A DNA stretch of 64,000 bases from Rhodothermales bacterium (GCA_039944855.1 JBDUXZ010000017.1:1-64000); one strand, 5' to 3'. Shown: positions 33,338 through 42,358, counted from the first letter of the stretch. Program-made: numbers and translations. The notes: generated by a model not told the origin, from the sequence alone.

Positions 33338-33410
33338 CTCTGTCTCCTGAACAGAGTGAGGAGACCACCGAACTTCCATCGTCGGCTTCAATATGCATTT
33401 CCAATTCAGG
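33338..33410 (+). promoter_or_regulatory. Upstream region of the second Rrf2 gene: inverted repeat and NsrR-like half-site
   Basis: CTCTGT-N7-ACAGAG (33338-33356) is a perfect 6-bp inverted repeat just after the previous gene. About 35 nt further, AATATGCATTT (33390-33400) matches one half of the NsrR consensus AAGATGYATTT, with a weaker partner half in AATTCAGG. The site ends 32 nt before the Rrf2 start codon. The half-site match is by eye only. Confidence 0.35.
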
Positions 33411-33431
33411 ACGAGACGATCCGAATAAGCC

Positions 33432-33890
33432 ATGCTACTCTCCCGGCGTTGCGAATACGCTCTCCGAACCGCGCTCTACGTGGCGGCGGCCGACCCCGTG
33501 GCGTACATCGCGGTGCGCGAGATCAGCGAGGCCCTCCGCATTCCCTACCCGTTCCTCGCCAAGACCGTCCAGTCGCTCACCGGTGCCGGCCTCTTCCGGT
33601 CCATGCGTGGGCCGAAGGGCGGCGTCGCCCTCGCTCGTCCCGCCGACCGAATCGCGCTCAAGGAGATCGTCCTCGCCGTAGACGGCCCTGCCATCTTCAG
33701 CGAGTGCGTCCTCGGACTCCCCGGCTGTGGGGAACGGAAGCCGTGCCCGCTCCACGACGAGTGGGGGCCTGCCCGCGACCGCGTCGAGCGCATGTTCGCC
33801 GCTGCCACCCTCGCCGCCACCGCTTCCCGCATCCAAGTCGGTGATTTCCGACTCGCCACGCCCCCACCCGCTCGGCCCACGCCTCCATGA
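33432..33890 (+). CDS. Rrf2-family regulator (NsrR-like) leading the haemoglobin-hemerythrin operon
   Basis: Encodes 152 residues. It opens LSRRCEYALRTALYVAAAD and has cysteines in SECVLGLPGCGERKPCPLHDEW with the same C-x6-C-x5-C spacing as the regulator at 13932; the two are close paralogs. The winged helix comes first, the cluster loop near residue 92, then a helical tail. It probably senses NO through an iron-sulfur cluster and represses its own operon. It overlaps the haemoglobin gene by 4 nt. Confidence 0.87.
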   Translation: MLLSRRCEYALRTALYVAAADPVAYIAVREISEALRIPYPFLAKTVQSLTGAGLFRSMRGPKGGVALARPADRIALKEIVLAVDGPAIFSECVLGLPGCGERKPCPLHDEWGPARDRVERMFAAATLAATASRIQVGDFRLATPPPARPTPP

Positions 33891-34285
33891 AGCCCGACCT
33901 CCAGACGACCGATGACGTTCGCACCGTCGTCCACACGTTCTACGCGGATATGGAGGCCGACCCCGTGCTCGGCCCTTACTTCGCCGGGCTCGACTGGGCG
34001 GCGCACCTCCCGAAGATGGTCCGCTTCTGGTCGTCCGTCGTGTTCGGGACGGGCGCGTACCGGGGGCGGCCGTTCGACCCCCACACGCGGATGCAGGGCC
34101 TCACGCGCGCGCACTTCGCGCACTGGGTCGAGCGCTTTCACCAGACCGTGGACGCCCACTTCGCAGGCGAGCACGCCGAGCGGATGAAGGCGCGGGCCGA
34201 GCAGATCGCGGGCGTCTTCCAGGTCAAGCTCGGCCTCTGGGGCGTCTTCGGCGATGATGTGCCCGAGGCGGAGGTGCCCTCGTGA
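33887..34285 (+). CDS. Group III truncated haemoglobin
   Basis: Encodes 132 residues with a 2/2 globin fold. The start (TTDDVRTVVHTFYADMEADPVLG) and the proximal His region (MQGLTRAHFAHWVERF) match group III truncated haemoglobins, which are short and linked to NO and oxygen handling. The heme is cytoplasmic. It overlaps the Rrf2 gene upstream (ATGA) and the hemerythrin gene downstream (GTGA). NO dioxygenation or binding is the likely role. Confidence 0.88.
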   Translation: MKPDLQTTDDVRTVVHTFYADMEADPVLGPYFAGLDWAAHLPKMVRFWSSVVFGTGAYRGRPFDPHTRMQGLTRAHFAHWVERFHQTVDAHFAGEHAERMKARAEQIAGVFQVKLGLWGVFGDDVPEAEVPS

Positions 34286-34713
34286 AGCGTTCCCCAGCCC
34301 TCCAGCCGCTCTCGCACGATCACTACGAGGGGCTGCATCTTGTAGCTCGCCTCCGCAAGGCGCTCCGCGCCGGCGAGGACATGACGGACTGGCCCGGAAT
34401 CATCGCCGCGTTCTGGTGCGATCACCTCGTCCCTCATTTTGCCGAGGAGGAGGCGCTCGTGCTGCCCGTTCTACGCGAGGGAGCCCCGCCGCTCGCCGAG
34501 CGGATGAGCCGCGAGCACGAGGCGCTCCGAAGGCTGACGGAGGCCGTCGGGGAGGCGGGTGCAGCCCCGGGGGAAGTGCTTACGTCCTTCGCTGACGCGC
34601 TCGCTGCCCACATCCGGTTTGAGGAACGCGAGGCGTTCCCCGTCGCCGAGGGGCTCCTGGGAATCGGGACGTCGGCTCCGCCCGATGCTGATGGCCCCGA
34701 TGCCGATGACTGA
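34282..34713 (+). CDS. Hemerythrin-like (HHE) protein
   Basis: Encodes 143 residues from GTG 34282. Iron ligands are visible in LSHDHYEGLHLV, CDHLVPHFAEEE, SREHEALRR and HIRFEEREAFP, the pattern of an HHE cation-binding bundle. These proteins bind oxygen, NO or store iron. A Cys in WCDHL is unusual close to a ligand. It overlaps the haemoglobin gene by 4 nt and the next membrane-protein gene by 8 nt, so four genes form one coupled operon. Confidence 0.88.
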   Translation: MKRSPALQPLSHDHYEGLHLVARLRKALRAGEDMTDWPGIIAAFWCDHLVPHFAEEEALVLPVLREGAPPLAERMSREHEALRRLTEAVGEAGAAPGEVLTSFADALAAHIRFEEREAFPVAEGLLGIGTSAPPDADGPDADD

Positions 34714-35932
34714 GCCCACGCGACTCCCGCTCCGATGGGCATGGCGCGGTGCCCTCGCCGTCTTCGTCCTCGCCGGCCTCACCGGGGCATTCTTCCGGTT
34801 CGCCATCGCGCACGGTGGGGCGCTGGGGCTCGACCTGGGGAACGTGCGCCACGCCCACTCGCACCTGATGTACTTCGGGTGGGCAACGCCGGCGCTCTTC
34901 GCCCTCATCGCGTACCGCCTCCCCCACCTCGGAGGGCGGCCGATGCCAGGGGCGGGCCTCGTGATTGGGGCGACGTTCGTCCTGGCGCTCCTCGCCTATC
35001 CGCCGTTCCTGCTGTTCGGCTATGCGCCGGCCGTGATCGGCGACGCGCGGCTTCCGCTCTCCGTAGTGGCGGCGGGGCTCAACGTGCTCGCGTGGTACGC
35101 CTTCGCCGCACTCTATGCACGGGCGCGGCGCGCGGCCCCGTCGTCACTGGGGCTCTGGCTCTTCGACCTCGCGCTGTTCTTCCTCGTCCTCGCCACGCTC
35201 GGCGCGTGGGGGCTACCGGCGCTCCAGGTCGTGGGCAGCGAGAACATCGCCCTCAAGACGGCCCTCACCCACCTCTTCCTCGACGTGTTCTCCGAGGGCT
35301 GGTTCGTCTTCGGTGTGCTCGGCCTCGCGGCGACGGAGGCCGAGAGTGAGAGCCGCCTCGCTCGCTGGGGCATGGGGCTGGCGGCAGCGGGTGTGCCGTT
35401 CACGTTCGCGCTGGGGATGCCCGCGGCGCTCGTACCTCCGCTCTTCGCGGGGCTGGCCCGGCTCGGCGGCGTGCTCGTCGGGGTCGGGCTCCTCGTCGTC
35501 GTGGTCGCACTCTGGCCGAGGCTTCGCGGGCTGTGGCGGCTGGCGCTCGGGCTACTCGCACTGAAGGCGCTCGGCGAGGTGGCCGTGAGCGCCGCGCCGG
35601 GGGCGGGGTGGGCGGCCGTGCCCGGCTTCCGCATCCTCTATCTCCACCTCATGTTGCTCGGGTTCGTCACGCTCGGCCTCGTCGCGGCGGCACGCGGCGC
35701 GTGGGGAACCGAGGCGACGCGAGGCCACACCCTTTTTGCCGCATCCGTCGTGCTCCTCCTCGCTTCGCTTCTGACGATGACGCCCGCTTGGCCGGCGGCG
35801 TGGGGCGGCGCGTGGATCGCCGAGTTCGTCGCGTGGTGCGCCCTCGGTCCCGTGCTCGCTGCCGGGGCGATGGGGATCGGGTTCAGGGAGATACATTTAG
35901 ACCTGTTCCCGCCGAAGAGCGTGCTTCAATAG
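34706..35932 (+). CDS. Putative heme-binding 12-helix membrane protein, distantly heme-copper-oxidase-like
   Basis: Encodes 408 residues from ATG 34706 (ATG 34700 or 34685 also possible) with about 12 helices. Three histidine sites fall as in heme-copper oxidases: VRHAHSHLMYFGW (His49-53, cf. helix 2 of CcoN), THLFLDVFSEGW (His189, Asp193, cf. HLWVEGVWE of NorB) and LHLMLLGFVTLG (His314, cf. HLGVYGFAT of CcoN). The copper/FeB histidine pair of helix 7 is missing. I infer a heme protein, perhaps related to NnrS, acting in NO defence. The family is not one I can name. Confidence 0.65.
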   Translation: MTEPTRLPLRWAWRGALAVFVLAGLTGAFFRFAIAHGGALGLDLGNVRHAHSHLMYFGWATPALFALIAYRLPHLGGRPMPGAGLVIGATFVLALLAYPPFLLFGYAPAVIGDARLPLSVVAAGLNVLAWYAFAALYARARRAAPSSLGLWLFDLALFFLVLATLGAWGLPALQVVGSENIALKTALTHLFLDVFSEGWFVFGVLGLAATEAESESRLARWGMGLAAAGVPFTFALGMPAALVPPLFAGLARLGGVLVGVGLLVVVVALWPRLRGLWRLALGLLALKALGEVAVSAAPGAGWAAVPGFRILYLHLMLLGFVTLGLVAAARGAWGTEATRGHTLFAASVVLLLASLLTMTPAWPAAWGGAWIAEFVAWCALGPVLAAGAMGIGFREIHLDLFPPKSVLQ

Positions 35933-36041
35933 ATGGTTTCGTCCTCGTTAATCTTCGAAAAGAGAGCGCCCATACGTACCTTCCCTGTAGCTCCCCGGCG
36001 GTGGACGCCTCGACTCGGCCTATCTCGTCCTGTCGCTGCGG

Positions 36042-36076
36042 GAGACGCCTGTCTCAAGAATGCCTGTCTCAAGCAT
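36042..36076 (+). repeat. 15-nt tandem repeat before the nitrate reductase operon
   Basis: GCCTGTCTCAAG occurs at 36047-36058 and again at 36062-36073, a period of 15. The first copy is also the right half of a small palindrome GAGAC-GCCT-GTCTC (36042-36055). The repeats end 13 nt before the first start codon of the operon. Their position suits a regulatory site or a recent duplication. The remaining gap (35933-36041) shows nothing clear. Confidence 0.45.
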
Positions 36077-36088
36077 GTAGGGTGATCC

Positions 36089-37270
36089 ATGAGCCGCGAA
36101 TCACGAAAAGCGACCGGGTGGGGCCTCGGCGCCACCCTCGTCCTCGGCGTCCTGATCCTCGTCGGCTCGCGGAACCTCGAGCACTTCGACGCGGCCCTCG
36201 TCGGCTACACCTTCGCCGTCCTCTTCGCCACGTTCGGGCTGACGTACCGCTACACGATGTGGCTCCAGCGGCCCCCGACGGCGGTCTATTGGCGGCGCGG
36301 CTGGGAGGCCTTCTTCAAGCGCGGCTACCGCGCCCGCAATGCCGGGACCTGGTTCAAGCGGGTCGGCTCTGAGGTGCTCGCCAACCGGTTCATCTTCAAG
36401 CGGGGCACGCTGCGCGGCGTGACGCACCTCCTCATCATGTGGGGCTGCCTGATCGCCGTTGCGATCACGTTCCCGCTCGTCTTCGGATGGCTCTACTTCC
36501 GGCCTGTCGCGGGCGACCTCGCGCTCTACGAGGCCGTCGTCTTCGGCTTCCCGCTGTTCCGGTTCCCGCACGAGTCGGCGGTCGCGTTCTTCCTCTTCCA
36601 CGGGCTCGTGTGGTCGTCCTTCCTCGTCATCGCGGGCGTGATGCTTGCGATGCGGCGGCGGATGCGGGAGGAGGGCGCGGTGGCGGTCCAGCGCTTCGCG
36701 GAGGACTTCATGCCGCTGATCCTCCTCTTCGCCGTGAGCCTGACCGGGCTGATGCTGACGGCGAGCTACACGTGGATGGCGGGGTACGCCTACACCTTCA
36801 TCGCCATCCTCCACGCCATCACCGTGATCGGGACGTTCCTCTGGCTCCCGTTCGGGAAGTTCTTCCACGTCTTCCAGCGGCCAGCACAACTCGGCGTCGG
36901 CTTCTACAAAGACGTGGGGCGGGCCGAGGAGCCGGCGCACTGCCGGCGCTGTGGGCACGCCTTCACGTCGCGGATGCACGTCGAGGACCTCATCGAGGTC
37001 GAGCGACAGCTCGGCTACCGCTACGAGATCCCCGGCAGCACGGCGTCCGACGGCGCGGCGTCGGGGCAGGCCGTCGAGCACTACCAGTGGATCTGCCCGC
37101 CGTGCCGCCGCGCCTCGTTCGTCATGGCGCAGGGGCTCCGGTGGCAGGGCCGGCGCGGCGGCGCGGCGCTCCCGCTCGACGGGCGGCCCATCCCGATGCC
37201 CGTCTACGCCAACCCCGGCACGGGCGAAGGCCCCCTCGGGGCCGAGGACGCCGAGAACTTCCACCCGTAA
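36089..37270 (+). CDS. NarI/DsrM-like b-type cytochrome subunit with C-terminal zinc-ribbon segment
   Basis: Encodes 393 residues. About six membrane helices carry histidines ([24 protein letters not shown] and KFFHVFQRP) that could bind two hemes b, as in quinol-oxidising membrane subunits of NarI/DsrM type. The last 110 residues are soluble with HCRRCGHAF and ICPPCRRA, two CxxC pairs resembling a zinc ribbon or rubredoxin. It leads the operon, 12 nt before the molybdenum subunit. It probably takes electrons from quinol to the ferredoxin subunit. A soluble tail on such a subunit is unusual. Confidence 0.78.
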   Translation: MSRESRKATGWGLGATLVLGVLILVGSRNLEHFDAALVGYTFAVLFATFGLTYRYTMWLQRPPTAVYWRRGWEAFFKRGYRARNAGTWFKRVGSEVLANRFIFKRGTLRGVTHLLIMWGCLIAVAITFPLVFGWLYFRPVAGDLALYEAVVFGFPLFRFPHESAVAFFLFHGLVWSSFLVIAGVMLAMRRRMREEGAVAVQRFAEDFMPLILLFAVSLTGLMLTASYTWMAGYAYTFIAILHAITVIGTFLWLPFGKFFHVFQRPAQLGVGFYKDVGRAEEPAHCRRCGHAFTSRMHVEDLIEVERQLGYRYEIPGSTASDGAASGQAVEHYQWICPPCRRASFVMAQGLRWQGRRGGAALPLDGRPIPMPVYANPGTGEGPLGAEDAENFHP

Positions 37271-37282
37271 TCTGCTCTTCCC

Positions 37283-39562
37283 ATGCCCACGACTACGCCT
37301 ACGCCCGGCCTCGACCTCGACGCCATCCGCGAGTTCGGCCCGTACCTCCAGTACGCCCGCGACATCCGCGTCGACACGGGCGTCGAGCCGGACCGACTCG
37401 TCAAGACGCACTGCTGCTTCTGCGGCCAGCAGTGCGGGATGCAGCTCAAGGTCAAGGGCAACACCGTCGTCGGCGTCGAACCGTGGTATGACTTCCCGTT
37501 CAACCGCGGGATGATGTGCCCGAAGGGGATCAAGCGCTACCTCCAGCAGAGCCACCCCGACCGCCTCCTCCACGCCTACAAGAAGGACCCGAGCGCGCCG
37601 AGCGGGTTCTCCGAGATGCCCTACGACGAAGCCATCCGCCGCGTCGCCGACGAGATCGACCGCATCCAGCGCGAGTACGGGAACGACGCCTTCGCCATAC
37701 TCTCCGGGGCAAGCCTGACGACGGAGAAGACGTACCTCATGGGCAAGTTCGCCCACATGGCGCTGAAGACGGCCAACATCGACTACAACGGCCGCCTCTG
37801 CATGGTCAGCGCGGCGGCGGGTAACAAGAAGTCGTTCGGGGTCGACCGCGCGGCGAACCCATGGGGCGACATCCTCGGGGCCGAGGTCGTCTGGATCAGC
37901 GGGGCGAACGTGGCCGAGTGCGCGCCGATCACGACGAACTACGTCTGGCAGGCGCGCGAGCAGGGCGCGAAGGTCATCGTCGCCGACCCGCGCATCACGC
38001 CGATCGCGCGGACGTGCGACCTCTTCCTCCCCGTCAAGCCGGGCCGCGACACGGCGCTCTTCAACGGCGTCCTCCACCTCATGATCGAGCACGACTGGCT
38101 CGACCACGACTTCATCGAGAACCACACGGTCGGGTTCGACGCCGTCGCCGAGGAGGTGAGCAAGTGGACGCCCGCGCTGACGGCCGAGGTCACGGGGGTC
38201 GCCGAGAAGTCGATCCAGCAGGCCGCCGAGTGGTGGGGCCAGGCCTCGACGAGCTTTCTGATGCACGCGCGCGGCATCGAGCACCACAGCCGTGGCGTAC
38301 AGAACGTGATGAGCGCGATCAACATCGTCCTCGCCTCCGGGCGCATCGGCCGCGAAAACTGCGGCTACGGGACGATCACCGGCCAGGCGAACGGGCAGGG
38401 CGGGCGCGAGCACGGGCAGAAGTGCGACCAGCTCCCCGGCGGGCGCGACCTCGGCAACCCCGAGCACCGGGCCTACGTCGCCGGCGTCTGGGGCATGGAC
38501 CCCGACGACCTCCCGCAGCCCGGCGTCGACGCCTACGAGATCATGCGGAAGGCGCACAGCGGTGAGATCAAGGGGCTCCTCTCGATCTGCTTCAACCCCG
38601 TCGTCTCGCTCCCCGACAACAACTTCGTCCGCGAGGCGCTCGACAAGCTGGAGTTCTTCGTCGCCATCGACTTCTTCATGAGTGCGACGTCCCGCTACGC
38701 CGACGTCGTGCTGCCGGGCTCGCTCCAGGAGGAGGACGAGGGGACGGTGACGCAGCTCGAAGGCCGCGTCATCAAGATCAACCAGGTTGTCGACTGCCCC
38801 GGCGAGGCGCGGCGCGACTGGGAGATCATTCAGGACATCGCGAAGGCACTGGGGCGAGAGCGTGGGCTGACGTTCAGCGGGCCGCGTGAGATGTTCGAGG
38901 AACTGCGCATCGCGTCGAAGGGCTACACGAATGACTACTCCGGGATCACGTGGGAGGGCGTCGAAGACAACTACGGGGTGTTCTGGCCGTGCCCGGCCGA
39001 GACGCCGGAGGGCGTGCCGCTGCCCGGTCCGCAGGGGACCGTCCGCCTGTTTGAGCCCGGCTCGTGGAACCCGATTGCGAAGGGCGCCGGCCCGTTCTAC
39101 TTCCCCGACGGCAAGGCCCGCTTCAACGTGACCGAGTACGTCGGCCCGACCGAGGACGTGGACGCCGACTACCCCGTCATCCTCACGACGGGCCGCGTCG
39201 TCAGCCAGTTCCTCTCGGGCAATCAGACCCGCCGCATCGGCCCGCTCCTCGACCACTACCCCGAGCCGAAGATCGAGATGCACCCGCGCCTCGCCGCGAA
39301 GCTCGGCATCCGAGACGGCGACTGGGCGACGGCCGAGAGCCGCCGGGGAAACTGCACGCTCCGCGCCTCGGTCGTCAAGACGATCCGTCCGGACACCGTC
39401 TTCATCCCCTACCACTGGGCCGGACGCAAGAGCGCCAACCAGCTCACGATCTCGGCGCAGGACCCGATCTCGAAGATCCCCGAGTACAAGGTGTGCGCCG
39501 TCCGCGTCTCCAAGGCTGAGGCCCCACCCGAGTACGCCGACCAACTCCAGCCTCAGCAGTAA
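37283..39562 (+). CDS. Molybdopterin oxidoreductase catalytic subunit, Nas/Nap-type (putative nitrate reductase)
   Basis: Encodes 759 residues. The [4Fe-4S] motif is Cys44-x2-Cys47-x3-Cys51-x27-Cys79, with Lys81 following. The molybdenum ligand is Cys173 in GRLCMVSA, as in Nas, Nap and formate dehydrogenases. [12 protein letters not shown] and [13 protein letters not shown] match the nitrate reductase/formate dehydrogenase family. There is no twin-arginine signal, so it is cytoplasmic. A downstream narK and moa/moe genes favour nitrate as substrate; formate or another oxyanion remains possible. It sits in a respiratory-type operon in place of NarG. Confidence 0.85.
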   Translation: MPTTTPTPGLDLDAIREFGPYLQYARDIRVDTGVEPDRLVKTHCCFCGQQCGMQLKVKGNTVVGVEPWYDFPFNRGMMCPKGIKRYLQQSHPDRLLHAYKKDPSAPSGFSEMPYDEAIRRVADEIDRIQREYGNDAFAILSGASLTTEKTYLMGKFAHMALKTANIDYNGRLCMVSAAAGNKKSFGVDRAANPWGDILGAEVVWISGANVAECAPITTNYVWQAREQGAKVIVADPRITPIARTCDLFLPVKPGRDTALFNGVLHLMIEHDWLDHDFIENHTVGFDAVAEEVSKWTPALTAEVTGVAEKSIQQAAEWWGQASTSFLMHARGIEHHSRGVQNVMSAINIVLASGRIGRENCGYGTITGQANGQGGREHGQKCDQLPGGRDLGNPEHRAYVAGVWGMDPDDLPQPGVDAYEIMRKAHSGEIKGLLSICFNPVVSLPDNNFVREALDKLEFFVAIDFFMSATSRYADVVLPGSLQEEDEGTVTQLEGRVIKINQVVDCPGEARRDWEIIQDIAKALGRERGLTFSGPREMFEELRIASKGYTNDYSGITWEGVEDNYGVFWPCPAETPEGVPLPGPQGTVRLFEPGSWNPIAKGAGPFYFPDGKARFNVTEYVGPTEDVDADYPVILTTGRVVSQFLSGNQTRRIGPLLDHYPEPKIEMHPRLAAKLGIRDGDWATAESRRGNCTLRASVVKTIRPDTVFIPYHWAGRKSANQLTISAQDPISKIPEYKVCAVRVSKAEAPPEYADQLQPQQ

Positions 39563-39588
39563 GCCCCTCCACCCAGCCCTCCGTCCCC

Positions 39589-40269
39589 GTGCCCGTCCCC
39601 GCCACGCTCGAGTTCTTCATCGATCCCGCCCGCTGCATCGGCTGCCAGGCGTGCGTGCAGGCGTGCGCCGAGTGCGACACCCACCGCGGCCAGTCGATGA
39701 TCCAGCTCGACTACGTCGACCGCGCCCACTCGACGCAGACGGTGCCCGTCGTGTGCATGCACTGCGACTCGCCGACGTGCGCCGAGGTCTGCCCCGCCGA
39801 CGCCATCAAGCGGACCGAGGACGGCGTGGTCCACTCGGCCCGGAAGCCACGCTGCATCGCGTGCAACAACTGCGTCCTCGCCTGCCCCTTCGGCGTGCCG
39901 AAGATGAACACCGAGATGCAGCTCATGATGAAGTGCAACATGTGCTACGACCGGACCTCGGTCGGGCTCAAGCCGATGTGCGCCTCGGTCTGCCCGAGCC
40001 AGGCCCTCGCCTTCGGGACGCGCGAGGAGATGGCCCGCCTCCGGCCGAGTGCCCGCCCCGTCAACACCTTCCAGTTCGGCGCGCAGACCATCACGACGAA
40101 GGTGAACATGATGGTCCCCGCCGACGACGGCCCGGACTGGGTGGACGTGACGGCCGCCATGCACGAGCCGACGATCGGACACCAGATGCTCGACGACATC
40201 TTCGACGACGACGTGTTCGGGGGCGACGGCTTCATCGACCTTCTCAACGACGACCCCGCTGACGCATGA
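39589..40269 (+). CDS. Four-cluster ferredoxin-like electron-transfer subunit
   Basis: Encodes 226 residues from GTG 39589. Four cysteine groups are visible: [37 protein letters not shown] and CNMCYD with ASVCP, the layout of NrfC/DmsB/HybA-type subunits that hold four [4Fe-4S] clusters. It would pass electrons from the membrane b cytochrome or Rieske protein to the molybdenum subunit. The tail from about 180 is acidic ([11 protein letters not shown]). It overlaps the Rieske gene by 4 nt. There is no signal peptide. Confidence 0.88.
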   Translation: MPVPATLEFFIDPARCIGCQACVQACAECDTHRGQSMIQLDYVDRAHSTQTVPVVCMHCDSPTCAEVCPADAIKRTEDGVVHSARKPRCIACNNCVLACPFGVPKMNTEMQLMMKCNMCYDRTSVGLKPMCASVCPSQALAFGTREEMARLRPSARPVNTFQFGAQTITTKVNMMVPADDGPDWVDVTAAMHEPTIGHQMLDDIFDDDVFGGDGFIDLLNDDPADA

Positions 40270-40880
40270 GCCCCGAGCCCCCCCTCATCTCCCGTGGTGC
40301 CTCCGCCCCGCAGGACGCCGACCGCTCGACCGTCCCGCCCGACGGTCGCCCGCTCGCCGAGCAGCCGAAGTGGCGGCGGGACTTCCCCATCGACTGGCCG
40401 CAGGACGAGTACGTTTCGCGCCGTGACCTCGTGAAGTTCATCTGCCTCACGAGCGTGGCCTTCGTGGTCGGGCAGTTCTGGATCGTCGGGAAGAGCCTGT
40501 TCGGGCGGCGCGAGGCCGCGCTTCCGGCGCTCGCCATCGCGGATGTCGACGAGCTCCCCATAGGCGGGGCCAAGACGTTCCGCTACCCCGAGGGCAGCAC
40601 GCCGCGGCTACTCGTGCGCACCGGAGCGGCGACGTTCGTGGCCTACGACCAGCAGTGCACCCACCTCCTCTGCCCCATCGTGCCGGCGCACCGGGAGGGC
40701 ATGGGCGTCGCCGCGTCTGAGCGGGGGCTGGAGCTCCACTGCCCGTGCCACAACGGCTGGTTCGATCTCGAGACGGGCCGCCCCCTCGCCGGGCCGCCGC
40801 GCCGCCCGCTCCCGCGCGTCTCCGTCGAGGTCCGCGGCAGCATCGTCTACGCGACCGGCGTGGAGGAGCCTGCGGCATGA
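40266..40880 (+). CDS. Rieske [2Fe-2S] protein with Tat-type signal anchor
   Basis: Encodes 204 residues. A long, 50-residue cytoplasmic N-terminus precedes [12 protein letters not shown] (Arg52-Arg53) and one membrane helix, a Tat-type anchor like that of bc1 Rieske subunits. The ligands are in QQCTHLLCP and HCPCHNGWF, with both cysteines of the disulfide present. The cluster would face the periplasm while the molybdenum subunit is cytoplasmic, which is odd for a shared complex. It overlaps both neighbours by 4 nt, so it is part of the operon. Confidence 0.85.
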   Translation: MSPEPPLISRGASAPQDADRSTVPPDGRPLAEQPKWRRDFPIDWPQDEYVSRRDLVKFICLTSVAFVVGQFWIVGKSLFGRREAALPALAIADVDELPIGGAKTFRYPEGSTPRLLVRTGAATFVAYDQQCTHLLCPIVPAHREGMGVAASERGLELHCPCHNGWFDLETGRPLAGPPRRPLPRVSVEVRGSIVYATGVEEPAA

Positions 40881-41137
40881 AGCATCGCCCTGCCTTCTCC
40901 GACGAACGGGCTCCCGGCAGACGCCCGCCCTTCGTCCGCGCCCAGCGGATGACGATCGTCAACGGCATCCTGCTGTTCGTCGTGCTGATCGTCATCTTGC
41001 AGCTCTGGCTGCTGACCGCGACGATGAACGCCTACCTCGGCGGCGACACCGGCGTCGTGTGGCCCGCTGCCCTCGCGAGCCTCGTCTGCCTCGGCCTCAA
41101 CGCCGGCCTCCTCTGGTACCTCTACCGGCTCGACTGA
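40877..41137 (+). CDS. Small two-helix membrane protein of the nitrate reductase operon
   Basis: Encodes 86 residues from ATG 40877, which overlaps the Rieske stop. A basic, proline-rich head of about 25 residues is followed by two membrane helices (about 28-47 and 60-80) ending in YLYRLD. I do not recognise a named family with certainty; proteins of this type occur beside Rieske proteins. It lies directly before the transporter gene, with no gap. It may anchor the electron-transfer subunits. Confidence 0.65.
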   Translation: MKHRPAFSDERAPGRRPPFVRAQRMTIVNGILLFVVLIVILQLWLLTATMNAYLGGDTGVVWPAALASLVCLGLNAGLLWYLYRLD

Positions 41138-42358
41138 ATGGACCCTCTAGCCCCTCCGGCCCCCACGTCTGCCACCGACGCACCGCCCGACCGACGGGGT
41201 GCGGTGCGCGCCCTCGCACTCGCCACGCTCGCGCTCGCGGTGAACTTCTGGGCGTGGAACCTCCTCGGCCCCCTCGCACCGACCTACCGAGAGCTCCTCG
41301 CCCTCTCGCCATTCCAGGTCTCGCTCCTCGTCGCGGTCCCCGCGCTCATCGGCGCGCTGGCCCGCATCCCCATCGGCGCGCTCACCGACCGCTACGGCGG
41401 CCGGATCATGTTCACGGCCGTGACGGCGCTCACGATCGTGCCCGTCCTCTTCCTTGCCGCGACCGACGCCTACCCGTCGCTGCTCGTTGGTGGCTTTTTC
41501 CTCGGGCTGGGTGGGGCCTCGTTCGCCGTCGGCATCCCGTTCGTGAACGCGTGGGTGGCCCCCGAGCGGCGCGGCCTCTTCCTCGGCATCTACGGCGCGG
41601 GCAACGTCGGCACGGCCGTTTCAGGGTTCCTCTCGCCGCCCATCGCGGGGGCCTTCGGGCTCCCATCGGCGTACCTCGTCGTGGCGGGCGCGCTCGCCGT
41701 GACGGCCGTCGTCTTCGCGCTCCTCGGCCGCGATGCGCCGGGGCGGGTGGCTTCGACCGGGTCGATGATGGCGGGCTTCGTCGCGGCCGTGAAGCTCCCC
41801 ATCGCCCGCGACCTCGCGCTGCTCTACGCCATCACGTTCGGCGGCTTCGTCGCCTTCGGCGCCTACCTGCCGACGTTCCTGACCGAGGCCTACGCCCTCA
41901 CCGTGCCGGACGCGGCGCTGCGGGCGGCCGGTTTCATCGTCCTCGCCACGGCGACCCGTCCGGTCGGCGGCGCGCTCGCAGACCGGTTCGGCGGGGTGCC
42001 CGTGCTCCTCGGCTCCTTCCTCGCGATTGGCGTCGGCGCGATCGTGACGGCGTTCGAGCCGGACATCGTGACGGCGACGGTGGGCTTCCTGACGATTGCC
42101 GCCGCGCTCGGCGTCGGCAACGGGGCCGTGTTCGCGCTCGTCGGCCGGCGCTCGCCGGCCGGGACGGTCGGGAGCGTGACGGGTCTCGTCGGCGCGGCGG
42201 GTGGCTTGGGCGGGTTCCTCCCGCCGATCATCATGGGGCTCGTCTTTCAGGCGACGGGGTCGTACGCCATCGGCCTCATGCTGCTCTCGGACGTCGCGTT
42301 CGCGGGGGCGGTCTACACGGCGTGGCGTCTGCGGGACGTGAAGCTCCCGAGCGCCTGA
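41138..42358 (+). CDS. narK: NarK-type nitrate/nitrite transporter (MFS)
   Basis: Encodes 406 residues with 12 helices. NarK signatures include FWAWNLLGPLAPTYRELL after the first helix and the glycine-rich FLGLGGASFAVGIPFVNAW and VGNGAVFALVGRR nitrate signature regions; Arg residues in helices 2 and 8 are present (ALARIPIGALTDR; ATATRPVGG). It would take up nitrate or exchange it for nitrite across the inner membrane, consistent with a cytoplasmic nitrate reductase. It starts directly after the two-helix gene and ends the operon. Confidence 0.88.
   Translation: MDPLAPPAPTSATDAPPDRRGAVRALALATLALAVNFWAWNLLGPLAPTYRELLALSPFQVSLLVAVPALIGALARIPIGALTDRYGGRIMFTAVTALTIVPVLFLAATDAYPSLLVGGFFLGLGGASFAVGIPFVNAWVAPERRGLFLGIYGAGNVGTAVSGFLSPPIAGAFGLPSAYLVVAGALAVTAVVFALLGRDAPGRVASTGSMMAGFVAAVKLPIARDLALLYAITFGGFVAFGAYLPTFLTEAYALTVPDAALRAAGFIVLATATRPVGGALADRFGGVPVLLGSFLAIGVGAIVTAFEPDIVTATVGFLTIAAALGVGNGAVFALVGRRSPAGTVGSVTGLVGAAGGLGGFLPPIIMGLVFQATGSYAIGLMLLSDVAFAGAVYTAWRLRDVKLPSA

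Noticed and set aside
36101-39544. 1147-codon open frame on the minus strand opposite the nitrate reductase genes
   Set aside because: It lies antisense to two genes with clear motifs. Its translation is low-complexity Val/Arg/Asp/Glu text with no domain, a common effect of GC-biased third positions.
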